A stretch of DNA of 64,000 bases from the NCBI RefSeq assembly GCF_036697405.1, contig NZ_JBAHWA010000001.1:1054001-1118000 (forward strand). The letters run 5' to 3'. Made by a program: the position numbers and the translations under genes. Below the pieces are notes generated by a model. The model saw nothing but the letters and a program-made list of their open reading frames with translations, had not been told where the DNA came from and did not search any database. Numbering within the stretch: the stretch's first letter is position 1; each line of letters opens with the position of its first letter. This stretch comes from Lysobacter sp036697405. Lineage in GTDB: Bacteria; Pseudomonadota; Gammaproteobacteria; Xanthomonadales; Xanthomonadaceae. Shown here piece by piece: positions 15,501-24,651 of the stretch.

Positions 15501-18449
15501 TCAGAACCAGCGACGGTCCTCGCCGGCGCCGGCGACGTTGCTGACGCAGCGGCCGCACAGCTCCGGGTGGTCGGCGTCGGCACCGACGTCGGCGCGGTAA
15601 TGCCAGCAGCGCACGCACTTGCTCTTGGCGGTGGGCGCGGCGGTCACGGCGATGTCCTTGATGGCGTCGTCGGCGACGATTTCGACGTCGCCGCTGATGA
15701 ACAGGAAACGCAGTTCGTCGGCGAACGGCGCCAGCCAGTTCTGGTCGGCCACGCCGCAGCGCAGGGCGATCTCGGCCTCGAGGGCGGCGCCGATCTTGCC
15801 TTCGGCGCGCATCGGTTCCAGGGTCTTGCTGACGTCGTCGCGCAGGGCCAGCAGGCGCACGAAGTCCTCGGCCGAGAGCGCGGCGTCTTCCGGCAGCAGG
15901 GCCAGGCCGTCGTACCAAGTGGTGAACAGCACGTTGCCTTCGCGCGCGCCGTGCTCGGTGGTGGCCGGCAGGTGGCGCCACATTTCGTCGGCGGTGAAGG
16001 CCAGGATCGGCGCGATCCAGCGCACGAAGGCCTCGGCGATGCGGTACATCGCGCTCTGCGCCGAACGGCGGCCGCGCGAGTCCTCCTGCATGGTGTACAG
16101 GCGGTCCTTGGTGACGTCCAGGTACAGCGAGCCCAGGTCGACGCTGCAGAAGTTGGACAGCGCCTGCACGATCTCGGCGAAGTCGTAGCGCTCGTAGGCG
16201 GCGGCGATGCGGTCCTGCAGTTCGGCGGCGCGGTGCACGATCCAGCGGTCCAGCGCGACCATGTCGGCGGGCGCGACCAGGTCGCGGGCCGGGTCGAAGC
16301 CGCTGAGGTTGCCCAGCAGGAAGCGCGCGGTGTTGCGGATGCGGCGGTAGACGTCGGCGTTCTGCTTGAGGATCTTGTCGGAGACCGTCATCTCGTTGCG
16401 GAACTCGGTCGAGGCCACCCACAGGCGCAGCACGTCGGCGCCCAGGGTGTCGGTGACCTTGTCCGGCGCCAGCGCGTTGAACATCGACTTGGACATCTTC
16501 TTGCCGTGCTCGTCCACGGTGAAGCCGTGGGTCAGCACTTGCCGGTACGGCGCCACGCCGTCCATGGCCACGCCGCTGAGCAGCGCGCTGTGGAACCAGC
16601 CGCGGTGCTGGTCGGAGCCTTCCAGGTAGAGGTCGGCGGGCTTGTGCAGGCCGTCCTGCGGGCGCTGGGCCAGCACGCATTCGTGGCTGGTGCCGGAGTC
16701 GAACCAGACGTCGAGGATGTCGTTGACCTTCTCGTAGTCGCCGGCTTCGTCGCCCAGCAGCTGTTCGGCGGTCATCGCGTACCAGGCGTCGGTGCCTTCG
16801 CGTTCCACCGCGTCGGCGACCTGACGCATGATCTCGCCGGTGCGCGGATGCGGCAGGCCGGTCTCGCGATGGAAGAACAGCGCGATCGGCACGCCCCAGT
16901 AGCGCTGGCGCGAGATCGTCCAGTCCGGGCGGCCTTCGATCATGTTGTAGATGCGCGCCTCGCCCCAGCCCGGCACCCAGGACACGCCCGGGATGGCGGC
17001 CAGCGCGTCGCGGCGCAGGCCGGCCTGCTCCATCGAGATGAACCACTGCGGGGTGGCGCGGAACACCACCGGCGTCTTGTGGCGCCAGCAGTGCGGGTAG
17101 CTGTGCTTGATGCGGCCGGCGGCGAGCAAGGCGCCGCGCGCGCGCAGCACCTCGACGATCAGCGGATCGATCTTGAAGATGTGCTGGCCGGCCAGCGCGT
17201 GGCCGTCGGCCGGCGGCGTGGACGGCAGGTACAGGCCGCGCGCGTCGACCGGGTTGATCTGGGCGGCGCTGTAGCGCTCGATCAGGCCGTACTTCAGGCC
17301 GACCGCGTAGTCCTCCTGGCCGTGGCCGGGAGCGGTGTGGACGGCGCCGGTGCCGGCGTCGACGGTGACGTGGTCGCCCAGCAGCACCGGGATTTCGCGG
17401 TCGTAGAACGGGTGCTGCAGGCGCAGGCCTTCGAAGGCGACGCCCGGCTGCGGGCCCCACTCGGCCGCCTGCACGCTGGCGCCCTGCTTCAGCGCCTCGC
17501 GGCTGGCCAGGGTGGACAGGAAACCGGCGGTGAGGTCGTGCGCGACCAGCAGGTATTCGGGGCGCTGGCCGTCCTCGCGGAACAGGCCTTCGCTGCCCGG
17601 CTCCAGCTTGACCAGCATGTACTCCACGTCCGGCCCCAACGTCACCGCCAGGCTGGCCGGCAGGGTCCACGGCGTGGTGGTCCAGATCGGCACCGACAGC
17701 GGCGCGCCGTCGTCGGCGATGCCGAAGGCGTCGAACACGCGCTTGCGGTCCAGCACCGGATAGCGCACGTAGATTTCGGTGGATTCCTTGTCCTGGTATT
17801 CGATCTCGGCCTCGGCCAGGGCCGAGCCGCAGTCGAAGCACCAGTGCACCGGCTTGGAGCCGCGCACCAGGTGGCCGCGATCGACGATCTTGGCCAGCGA
17901 ACGCATGATGTCCGCCTCGTAGCGGAAATCCATGGTGCGGTAGGGGTTGTCCCAATCGCCGGTCACGCCCAGGCGCTTGAAGCCGCGGCGCTGGATGTCG
18001 ATCTGGCTGGTCGCGTACTCGCGGCACTTGGCGCGGAATTCGGCGGCGTCGAGCACGCGCCCGTCGACCGTGCTGCCGACCTTGCCGAACTCCTTCTCGA
18101 CCTTGTGCTCGATCGGCAGGCCGTGGCAGTCCCAGCCCGGCACGTAGGGCGCGTCGAAGCCGGCCAGCAGCTTGGACTTGACCACGATGTCCTTGAGCAC
18201 CTTGTTGACCGCGTGGCCGACGTGGATCTCGCCGTTGGCGTAGGGCGGGCCGTCGTGCAGCACGAAGCTGCGCTCGCGGCCGCCGGTCTTCTCGCGAATG
18301 CGCTGGTACAGGCCTTCGCTTTCCCAGCGCGCCAGGGTTTCCGGCTCGCGCTTGGGCAGGTCGCCGCGCATCGGGAAATCGGTCGCCGGCAGCAGCAGGC
18401 TGGCCTTGTAGGCGTTGCCGGGGGCGGGTTGGCTGGGGTCGTTGGTCAC
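15501..18449 (-). CDS. ileS: Isoleucyl-tRNA synthetase
   Basis: 982 residues, class I synthetase charging tRNA-Ile. The HIGH-type motif is in PPYANGEIHVGHAVNK, the tungsten/tryptophan-site PGWDCHGLPIE follows, the editing (CP1) domain contains WTTTPWTLPASLAV, and GKKMSKSMFN is the KMSKS loop. The C-terminal zinc ribbon has CVRCWHYRADVG and ELCGRCVSN. The start is GTG 18449 (VTNDPSQPAP), eight bases after the ribF stop; the frame is open further upstream but antisense-like. Length matches the bacterial type-1 enzyme. Confidence 0.97.
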   Translation of the reverse strand: MTNDPSQPAPGNAYKASLLLPATDFPMRGDLPKREPETLARWESEGLYQRIREKTGGRERSFVLHDGPPYANGEIHVGHAVNKVLKDIVVKSKLLAGFDAPYVPGWDCHGLPIEHKVEKEFGKVGSTVDGRVLDAAEFRAKCREYATSQIDIQRRGFKRLGVTGDWDNPYRTMDFRYEADIMRSLAKIVDRGHLVRGSKPVHWCFDCGSALAEAEIEYQDKESTEIYVRYPVLDRKRVFDAFGIADDGAPLSVPIWTTTPWTLPASLAVTLGPDVEYMLVKLEPGSEGLFREDGQRPEYLLVAHDLTAGFLSTLASREALKQGASVQAAEWGPQPGVAFEGLRLQHPFYDREIPVLLGDHVTVDAGTGAVHTAPGHGQEDYAVGLKYGLIERYSAAQINPVDARGLYLPSTPPADGHALAGQHIFKIDPLIVEVLRARGALLAAGRIKHSYPHCWRHKTPVVFRATPQWFISMEQAGLRRDALAAIPGVSWVPGWGEARIYNMIEGRPDWTISRQRYWGVPIALFFHRETGLPHPRTGEIMRQVADAVEREGTDAWYAMTAEQLLGDEAGDYEKVNDILDVWFDSGTSHECVLAQRPQDGLHKPADLYLEGSDQHRGWFHSALLSGVAMDGVAPYRQVLTHGFTVDEHGKKMSKSMFNALAPDKVTDTLGADVLRLWVASTEFRNEMTVSDKILKQNADVYRRIRNTARFLLGNLSGFDPARDLVAPADMVALDRWIVHRAAELQDRIAAAYERYDFAEIVQALSNFCSVDLGSLYLDVTKDRLYTMQEDSRGRRSAQSAMYRIAEAFVRWIAPILAFTADEMWRHLPATTEHGAREGNVLFTTWYDGLALLPEDAALSAEDFVRLLALRDDVSKTLEPMRAEGKIGAALEAEIALRCGVADQNWLAPFADELRFLFISGDVEIVADDAIKDIAVTAAPTAKSKCVRCWHYRADVGADADHPELCGRCVSNVAGAGEDRRWF

Positions 18450-18457
18450 AGCGGGTC

Positions 18458-19501
18458 TCAGGCAGTTTTCTCGGCCGCGTCGGCGGCCCGAGCTGGCGAC
18501 GTAGACGCACGTCGAGGGTCGTGTTGCGGAAGATCGGTGGGCGGCGCCGCCTGCAGCGAACGGCGCTGCGCGTCCAGCCGCAGGTGCTCGCGCGCCTGGG
18601 CGGCGTCGCGGTGCATCTGCTGGGTGAGCGAGGCCAGGTCGGGGAACTTGAGCTCGGCGCGCAGGTGGGCGACGAACTCGACCTCGATGCGGCGGCCGTA
18701 CAGGTCGCCGTCGAAGTCGAACAGATGCGCTTCGAGCAAGGGCTCGACGCCGTCGACGGTGGGCCGCGTGCCCAGGCTGGACACCGAGGCGTGCGGGCGG
18801 TCGCCGAGGCCGTGCACCCAGGTCGCGTAGATGCCCGACAGCGCCGGGGTCTTGCCGCCGAAACGCAGGTTGGCGGTGGGAAAGCCGAGGGTGCGGCCGA
18901 GCTGCCGGCCGCGCACCACCCGCCCGCCGATCGCGTAGGGGCGGCCGAGCAAGGCGGCCGCGGCGGCGAAGTCGCCGGCCAGCAGGGCGGTGCGGATGCG
19001 GGTGCTGGAGACGCGCTCGCCGTCGTGGTGCACGGGATCGATCTCGTGCGCCTCGAAGCCGTGGTCCTGGCCGAGCCGGCGCAGCAGTTGGATATCGCCG
19101 CCGCGGGCCTTGCCGAAACGGAACTCCGGGCCGACCCAGACCTCGCGCGCGCTCAGGCGCTCGACCAGCACCCGGCGCACGAAGTCCTGCGCGTCCAGGC
19201 CGCTGAGGCGGGCGTTGAAACGCAGCAGGCCGACCTGATCGGCGCCCAGCGCCAGCAGGCCCTCGGCCTTGGCGCGCGGCAGCAGCAGGCGCGGCGGCGG
19301 CGCCGACGGGGCGAAGAATTCGCGCGGCAGCGGTTCGAAGCTCAAGGCCACCGCCGCCAGGCCCAGCGCATGCGCACGCGCGACCGTGTGGCGCACCAGC
19401 GCGCGATGCCCGAGGTGCAGGCCATCGAAGGCGCCGATGCAGACCACACTGCCGTGCGGGCAACGGGGCCCGCCCTCGACGTCACGAAACAGCCTGCTCA
19501 T
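18458..19501 (-). CDS. ribF: Bifunctional riboflavin kinase / FAD synthetase
   Basis: 347 residues. Converts riboflavin to FMN and then FAD. The N-terminal FMN adenylyltransferase domain has the nucleotidyl-transferase signature IGAFDGLHLGH (about 22-32) and the second motif VSSTRIRTAL. The C-terminal flavokinase domain (about 185-310) carries GRTLGFPTANLRF and the GIYATWV segment. The last 40 residues are a low-complexity tail. First gene of the ribF-ileS-lspA-ispH operon; 8 bp separate it from ileS. Confidence 0.96.
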   Translation of the reverse strand: MSRLFRDVEGGPRCPHGSVVCIGAFDGLHLGHRALVRHTVARAHALGLAAVALSFEPLPREFFAPSAPPPRLLLPRAKAEGLLALGADQVGLLRFNARLSGLDAQDFVRRVLVERLSAREVWVGPEFRFGKARGGDIQLLRRLGQDHGFEAHEIDPVHHDGERVSSTRIRTALLAGDFAAAAALLGRPYAIGGRVVRGRQLGRTLGFPTANLRFGGKTPALSGIYATWVHGLGDRPHASVSSLGTRPTVDGVEPLLEAHLFDFDGDLYGRRIEVEFVAHLRAELKFPDLASLTQQMHRDAAQAREHLRLDAQRRSLQAAPPTDLPQHDPRRASTSPARAADAAEKTA

Positions 19502-19597
19502 TGGATTGCGTGGGGGACCGGCTCGCTGGGAGCGTTCAAAAGGATGAATCAGGAAGTATAGCCGCCGCGGGCGACTCTCAAGCCGCCCGCGGTGGAC

Positions 19598-21229
19598 TCA
19601 GTGCCCGCGCAGGTCGCGCGGGCGGATGCCCTGCAGCCACAGCATCGCGGCATAGGCGGCGCCGCCGGCGCCGACCACCACCGCGAGTTTCCAGCCGCGC
19701 TCCCACCAGGGCCAGGCGGTCCAGCCCTGCCACAGCCACAGCAGGGCCAGCACCACCGCGCTCATCGCCAGCGCGGCCACGCCGATCTGGCGCAGGAAAC
19801 GGCCCCAGCCGGGTTGGCGCGCGTAGACCCGCGCGTGGCGCAGGTACCAGGCCAGCTGCAGCGCGTTGACCCAGCCGGCGATGGCGATCGCCAGCGCCAG
19901 GCAGGCGTGCGCGCCGGGCAGATAGCCCAGGGCTTCGCGCAGGCGGCCGCCGCTGCGCGCCAGCGCGGCCTGGCCGGCGTCGGTGAAGTACAGCGCGGCC
20001 AGCAGCAGGGTCAGCGTCGCCAGCAGGTTCACGATCACCGACACCACCGCCGACTTCACCGGGGTCTTGGTGTCCTGGCGCGAATAGAACGCCGGCGCCA
20101 GCACCTTCACCAGCAAGAAGGCCGGCACCGCGGTCGATTGCGCCATCAGGCTCAGGCGGATCATCGCAGTGTCGCTGGCGCTGAGGCGGCCGTACTGGAA
20201 CAGGGTCGCGATCAGGGCCTCGGCGCACAGCACCAGGCCCAGGCAGGCCGGGATGCCGATCAGCAGGCACAGCCGGAAACCCCAGTCCAGGCCCTTGGAA
20301 AAACCCTGCGGATCGGTGGCGGCGTGGCGCTTGGACAAGTGCGGCAGGATCACCGTGCCGATGGCGACGCCGAACATGCCCAGCGGGAATTCCAGCAGGC
20401 GGTCGGTGAGGTAGAGCCAGGTCACGCTGCCGGCGATCAGGAACGAGGCCAGCGCGGTGTTCAGCAGCAGGTTGAGCTGGGCCACCGAGGAGCCGAACAG
20501 GGTCGGCACCATCAGCCGCATGATCTTGCGCACGCCCGCATGCGCCCCGCCCCAGCGCGGGCGCGGCAGCAGGCCCAGCTTGGCCAGCGCCGGCAGCTGG
20601 AACAGCAACTGCAGGATGCCGGCCACGAACACGCCCCAGGCCAGCGCCAGCACCGGCTCCAGGCCCAGCGGCTGCATCAGCGGCGCGGCGCAGGCCGCGG
20701 CCGCGATCATCGACAGGTTCAGCAGCACCGGCGACAGCGCCGGGATCGCGAAACGCTCGTAGCTGTTGAGCACCCCGCCGACCAGCGAGGCCAGCGAAAT
20801 GAACAAGGCGTAGGGGAAGGTGATCTGCAGCATCCGGGTCGCCAGCCGGTACTGCTCGCTGCCCGGCTCGAAGCCCGGCGCGAACAGCTGCATCACCCAG
20901 GGCGCGGCCAGCACCACCACCGCGGTCAGCACCAGCAGGGCGGCGGCCAGGGTGCCGGTGACCCGGTCGACCAGGTCCTTGACCGCGGCGTGGTCCCGGT
21001 TTTCCTTGTACTCGGCCAGGACCGGCACGAAGGCCATCGAGAACGAGCCCTCGGCCGAGAGCCGGCGCAGGAAGTTGGGAATGCGGAAGGCGATGAAGAA
21101 GGCGTCCATGGCCGGGCTGGCGCCGAACTGCCAGGCGTAGACCTGGTCGCGGACCAGGCCGGAGACCCGCGAAATCAGGGTCATGGCGCTGAAAACCACC
21201 GAGGAGCGCAGCAAACCGCCCCGGCTCAT
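19598..21229 (-). CDS. murJ: Lipid II flippase MurJ
   Basis: 543 residues, MOP-superfamily membrane protein that flips lipid II across the inner membrane for peptidoglycan synthesis. About 14 hydrophobic helices are visible. Family landmarks include TLISRVSGLVRDQVYAWQFG at the N-terminus (with the conserved arginines) and RRLSAEGSFSMAFVPVLAEY. The start MSRGGLLRSS at 21229 fits family N-termini better than a 16-residue-longer alternative. It is divergent from rpsT and 96 bp upstream of ribF on the same strand, the usual order in this family. Confidence 0.96.
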   Translation of the reverse strand: MSRGGLLRSSVVFSAMTLISRVSGLVRDQVYAWQFGASPAMDAFFIAFRIPNFLRRLSAEGSFSMAFVPVLAEYKENRDHAAVKDLVDRVTGTLAAALLVLTAVVVLAAPWVMQLFAPGFEPGSEQYRLATRMLQITFPYALFISLASLVGGVLNSYERFAIPALSPVLLNLSMIAAAACAAPLMQPLGLEPVLALAWGVFVAGILQLLFQLPALAKLGLLPRPRWGGAHAGVRKIMRLMVPTLFGSSVAQLNLLLNTALASFLIAGSVTWLYLTDRLLEFPLGMFGVAIGTVILPHLSKRHAATDPQGFSKGLDWGFRLCLLIGIPACLGLVLCAEALIATLFQYGRLSASDTAMIRLSLMAQSTAVPAFLLVKVLAPAFYSRQDTKTPVKSAVVSVIVNLLATLTLLLAALYFTDAGQAALARSGGRLREALGYLPGAHACLALAIAIAGWVNALQLAWYLRHARVYARQPGWGRFLRQIGVAALAMSAVVLALLWLWQGWTAWPWWERGWKLAVVVGAGGAAYAAMLWLQGIRPRDLRGH

Positions 21230-21378
21230 CGCCCGCCCCCGGCCGTTCCCGGCGCGGCGGCGGCCCAGTTGACGCAAGTCACTGAATCGGCCATACTTTT
21301 GGGTCTGATTTTCCGCAATTGCATTTTTGCACCCAGTTCCATCCAGCTTTCAACCAAATTTTTTCCAGGAAACCACCC

Positions 21379-21648
21379 GTGGCAAACATCAAGTCCGCCA
21401 AGAAGCGCGCCAAGCAGACGGTCGTGCGCAATGCCCGTAACGCCAGCCAGCGTTCGATGCTGCGTACCGCCGTGAAGAAGGTGCTGAAGGCCCTCGGCGA
21501 GAACGACGCCGCTGGTGCCAAGACCGCGTTCGACGTCGCCCAGCCGATCCTCGACCGTTTCAGCTCCCGTGGTCTGATCCACAAGAACAAGGCCGCGCGC
21601 CACAAGAGCCGCCTGTCGGCCCGCATCAAGGCGCTGTCCGCCGCCTGA
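21379..21648 (+). CDS. rpsT: 30S ribosomal protein S20
   Basis: 89 residues, primary 16S rRNA-binding protein. Starts at GTG (VANIKSAKKRAKQTVVRNAR) with AGGA upstream; a weak start codon is typical of rpsT and linked to its autoregulation. Rich in Lys, Arg and Ala; ends AARHKSRLSARIKALSAA as expected. Divergent from murJ, with a strong terminator after the stop. Confidence 0.97.
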   Translation: MANIKSAKKRAKQTVVRNARNASQRSMLRTAVKKVLKALGENDAAGAKTAFDVAQPILDRFSSRGLIHKNKAARHKSRLSARIKALSAA

Positions 21649-21686
21649 TGTCGACGCGGCTGCGGCCTGCGCCGCAGCAGCATGCG

Positions 21687-21716
21687 AAAACCCGGCTTCG
21701 GCCGGGTTTTTGCTTT
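21687..21716 (+). terminator. Terminator of rpsT
   Basis: AAAACCCGGC-TTC-GGCCGGGTTTTT forms a perfect stem with a T-run, about 40 bp after the stop codon. Confidence 0.9.
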
Positions 21717-21952
21717 TGAGGCCCGCGCGAAAAACGCCGCACGCGCCGACCCGGTCGACGGCGATCGCGGCGGACGCCGCATAGCGTGAGGGATCCGGCA
21801 TGCGGCGCATCGTCGGCGCCACCGGTGAAGCGAGTAAGAAGTCACGCGCGCCCTCGCCTTGCGTGGCGACGGCGCGGCCCGCACTGCGCGCGACGACGGT
21901 CGGCGCGCGACGGGCGCCGGAACGGATCGGAATTGAACGCCGAGCCCGCGGC

Positions 21953-23020
21953 TCAGGGCGCATGGTCGCCGGCGGCGTTCGCGGCTTCCAGCGCCTCTTC
22001 GCGCTGACGGTCGAAGAAGGCCATCACCTCGAGCATGATCGGCCAGGTGCCGTCGCGGCCGATCGCCGAGACCAGGAACCAGCGGTCCTTCCAGCCCAGC
22101 TCGTCGATGACGGCCTGGGCCGCGGCCTGCTGCTCTTCTTCCAGCAGCAGGTCGGCCTTGTTGAGCACCAGCCAGCGCGGCTTGGCCAGCAGTTCGGGAT
22201 CGTGCTTGGCCAGCTCGCGCTCGATCGCGCGCACCTGCTCGGCCGGGCTCACGCCCTCCACGCCGCCTTCCATCGGCGCGATGTCGACCAGGTGCAGCAG
22301 CAGGCGGGTGCGCTGCAGATGGCGCAGGAACTGCGCACCCAGGCCGGCGCCGTCGGCGGCGCCTTCGATCAGGCCCGGAATGTCGGCGATCACGAAGCTG
22401 CGGTGCGCCTCGACGCTGACCACGCCCAGGTTCGGATACAGGGTGGTGAAGGGATAGTCGGCGACCTTGGGGGTGGCCGCCGAGACCGCGCGGATCAGGG
22501 TGCTCTTGCCGGCGTTCGGGAAACCCAGCAGGCCGACGTCGGCCAGCAGCTTGAGCTCGAGCTTGAGCTCGCGCTGCTCGCCCGGCAGGCCCGGCAGCGC
22601 CTTGCGCGGCGTGCGGTTGGTCGAGCTCTTGAAATGCATGTTGCCCAGGCCGCCCTTGCCGCCGCGCGCGACCAGCAGACGGTCGCCGTTGCTGGTGAGG
22701 TCGCCGATGACTTCGTCGGTTTCGACGTTGGTGACCACGGTGCCGACCGGGACGACGATGACCAGGTCGTCGCCGCCCTTGCCGTAGGCCTGGCGGCCCA
22801 TGCCGTTCTCGCCGCGCTGGGCGCGGAACTGCTTCTGGTGGCGGAAATCGACCAGGGTGTTGACGTTCTCGTCGGCGACCAGCCAGACGCTGCCGCCGGC
22901 ACCGCCGTCGCCGCCGTCCGGCCCGCCCAGCGGGATGAACTTCTCGCGACGGAAGCCGATGCAGCCGTTGCCGCCGTTACCGGCGATGACTTGGATTTCT
23001 GCTTCGTCGACGAGTTTCAT
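21953..23020 (-). CDS. obgE: GTPase Obg/CgtA
   Basis: 355 residues, essential ribosome-assembly GTPase. The glycine-rich Obg fold (about 1-158) has GGDGGAGGSVWLVAD and GKGGDDLVIVVPVGTVV. The G domain follows: G1 GFPNAGKST, G2 region DYPFTTLYPN, G3 DIPGLIEGA, G4 NKAD, and the switch-like SAIG. Third in the rplU-rpmA-obgE order but separated from rpmA by about 190 bp holding a terminator and a large inverted repeat. Confidence 0.97.
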   Translation of the reverse strand: MKLVDEAEIQVIAGNGGNGCIGFRREKFIPLGGPDGGDGGAGGSVWLVADENVNTLVDFRHQKQFRAQRGENGMGRQAYGKGGDDLVIVVPVGTVVTNVETDEVIGDLTSNGDRLLVARGGKGGLGNMHFKSSTNRTPRKALPGLPGEQRELKLELKLLADVGLLGFPNAGKSTLIRAVSAATPKVADYPFTTLYPNLGVVSVEAHRSFVIADIPGLIEGAADGAGLGAQFLRHLQRTRLLLHLVDIAPMEGGVEGVSPAEQVRAIERELAKHDPELLAKPRWLVLNKADLLLEEEQQAAAQAVIDELGWKDRWFLVSAIGRDGTWPIMLEVMAFFDRQREEALEAANAAGDHAP

Positions 23021-23026
23021 AGGAGC

Positions 23027-23158
23027 ACGGGAATCGAGAATGGGGAATGGAGAATCGGCAAAGCGTTACAGCAAGATCTTAGCGCTACGAAGCTTCGAAG
23101 CCGGAAATGGAGAGCGGGGGCTTTGACGATTCCCTATTCCCCATTCCCGATTCCCGGC
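23027..23158. repeat. Large inverted repeat between rpmA and obgE
   Basis: The arms are GGGAATCGAGAATGGGGAAT (23029-23048, extending to about 23057) and its imperfect complement ATTCCCCATTCCCGATTCCC (23136-23155). About 70-80 bp separates them. It could fold into a long hairpin in the obgE leader, or be a small mobile repeat; similar GGGAATGGGGAATAGGGAAT repeats are frequent in xanthomonads (general recollection). Confidence 0.7.
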
Positions 23159-23165
23159 TTAGAAA

Positions 23166-23195
23166 CGAAAAGCCCCGCCGAAGCGGGGCCCTTCG
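23166..23195 (-). terminator. Terminator of rplU-rpmA
   Basis: On the minus strand GCCCCGC-TTCG-GCGGGGC is followed by TTTTCG, just after the rpmA stop. It would insulate obgE or give partial read-through. Confidence 0.75.
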
Positions 23196-23213
23196 CGTAC
23201 CGCGCGTCGCGCT

Positions 23214-23468
23214 TCAGGCGACGACGCTGACGGTGCGGCGCTTCTTCGGACCCTTGGTCGAGAACTCGACCTTACCGTCGACCAGCGCGAACAGGGTGTG
23301 GTCGCGGCCGAGACCGACGCCGGCGCCCGGGTGGAACTGGGTGCCGCGCTGACGCACGATGATGTTGCCGGCCTCGATGGCCTGGCCGCCGTAGATCTTC
23401 ACGCCCAGGTACTTCGGGTTGGAGTCGCGGCCGTTGCGGGTAGAACCTACGCCCTTTTTATGTGCCAT
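23214..23468 (-). CDS. rpmA: 50S ribosomal protein L27
   Basis: 84 residues, sits near the peptidyl transferase centre. The sequence starts MAHKKGVGSTRNGRDSNPKY, as in proteobacterial L27 without an N-terminal propeptide, and contains GTQFHPGAGVGLGRDHTLFA. 12 bp downstream of rplU; same operon. Confidence 0.97.
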   Translation of the reverse strand: MAHKKGVGSTRNGRDSNPKYLGVKIYGGQAIEAGNIIVRQRGTQFHPGAGVGLGRDHTLFALVDGKVEFSTKGPKKRRTVSVVA

Positions 23469-23480
23469 GGCTGCTGCTCC

Positions 23481-23801
23481 TTACTTGTTGTCACCACCGG
23501 CGATGCCGGTGATTTCGATTTCGGTGTAGTGCTGACGGTGGCCCATCTGCTTGCGATGGTGCTTACGACGGCGGAACTTGACGATGCGCACTTTGTCGGC
23601 GCGGCCGTGGCCGACGACCTTGGCGGTGACGCTGGCGCCCTTGAGCGCGTCGCCGAGTTTCACGCCTTCGCCATCGCCCAGCATCAGGACGGTGTCAAAC
23701 TTGATCTCGCTGCCGGCTTCGACATCGAGCAGCTCGACGCGGAGCGTCTCGCCTTGCATCACGCGGTATTGCTTACCGCCGGTGACCAGTACTGCGTACA
23801 T
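23481..23801 (-). CDS. rplU: 50S ribosomal protein L21
   Basis: 106 residues, 23S rRNA-binding protein. Starts MYAVLVTGGKQYRVMQGETL, with the conserved KVRIVKFRRRKHHRKQMGHR stretch and ends IEITGIAGGDNK. First gene of the rplU-rpmA(-obgE) unit; its promoter must lie in the 23802-24000 gap shared with the divergent YidB-like gene. Confidence 0.97.
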   Translation of the reverse strand: MYAVLVTGGKQYRVMQGETLRVELLDVEAGSEIKFDTVLMLGDGEGVKLGDALKGASVTAKVVGHGRADKVRIVKFRRRKHHRKQMGHRQHYTEIEITGIAGGDNK

Positions 23802-24024
23802 GACCGGTATTCCTCTGTAGTTATTTTGGTCGCTGCCGCACCCAATAGCGGGCGGACAGAAGCGGAATTGTAGGTGCTTCAGCGGCTTAGGGCAACTATC
23901 CCGGTCCGCCGGGACCGCGCCCCGCCCGCCCCCGGGGCCGCTGGCGCGGCCTTAACGCGTCTCATGTTGTATTGAGTGGGCTGCGAAGGACCCCGTGGCC
24001 GCCCCTCACCCCCGGGACCGCCGT

Positions 24025-24651
24025 ATGTTCGAACATCTGCTGGACCAGGTCGGCAGCCGCCATGGCCTCAGCCCGGACCAGGCCCGGCGCCTGCTGGCGG
24101 CCTGGCTGGACCGCATCTTCGACCCCGCCCGCGGCGGCACGGCCGGCTTCGTCGAGGCCTTCCGGGCCCAGGGCCTGGAGGAGCTGGCGGCGTCCTGGAT
24201 CGCCCCGGGCCCGAATCGGCCGCTGACCGCCGACCAGTTGGAGCGGGTATTCGGCGAGGCCGAGATCGCCGCCCTCGCCCAGGCCCTGGACCTGCCCGCG
24301 GCGGCTGTGGCCAGCGCCTCGGCCGCGATCCTGCCCGAGGCGGTCGACACCCTGGGCGAGGACGGGCGTTGGCACGGCGGCGGCCTGGCCGTGCATGCGC
24401 CTGGACCGGATCCGCAGCAACCTGCGCCGGCCGGCGCGGAACCGCCGGCCGAACCGCCCGCGTACGAACCGATCGGCCTGCATCCGATCCGCGACGCCGC
24501 GCCGGGCCCGCTCTCCAGCGAACCGGCGCCGCTGTATCGCGCGAACGACGCGCCGCCATCGAGCTCGCCGTCTTCGTTCCTGCGCCGCGTGTGGCCGTGG
24601 CTGGCCTTGTCCCTGCTGCTGATCGCGCTGGTCTTGCTGTTGCGCGCTTGA
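24025..24651 (+). CDS. YidB-like (DUF937) protein with C-terminal membrane anchor
   Basis: 208 residues from ATG 24025; GTG 23995 with AAGGA four bases upstream would add ten residues. The N-terminal part (about 1-120) is helical and resembles the DUF937/YidB fold: FEHLLDQVGSRHGLSPDQAR, then RPLTADQLERVFGEAEIAAL, read as the usual LSxxQLxxVLG-like signature. A Pro/Ala-rich linker follows (about 135-180). The last 25 residues (WPWLALSLLLIALVLLLRA) are a C-terminal tail anchor, so the helical domain should face the cytoplasm. Role unknown; the family is linked to envelope functions only loosely. Confidence 0.7.
   Translation: MFEHLLDQVGSRHGLSPDQARRLLAAWLDRIFDPARGGTAGFVEAFRAQGLEELAASWIAPGPNRPLTADQLERVFGEAEIAALAQALDLPAAAVASASAAILPEAVDTLGEDGRWHGGGLAVHAPGPDPQQPAPAGAEPPAEPPAYEPIGLHPIRDAAPGPLSSEPAPLYRANDAPPSSSPSSFLRRVWPWLALSLLLIALVLLLRA

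Noticed and set aside
15228..18830. A 1200-codon open frame on the plus strand opposite ileS
   Set aside because: High-GC antisense shadow: the minus strand encodes a complete isoleucyl-tRNA synthetase with all motifs, while this translation is His/Arg/Val/Gln repetitive with no domain.
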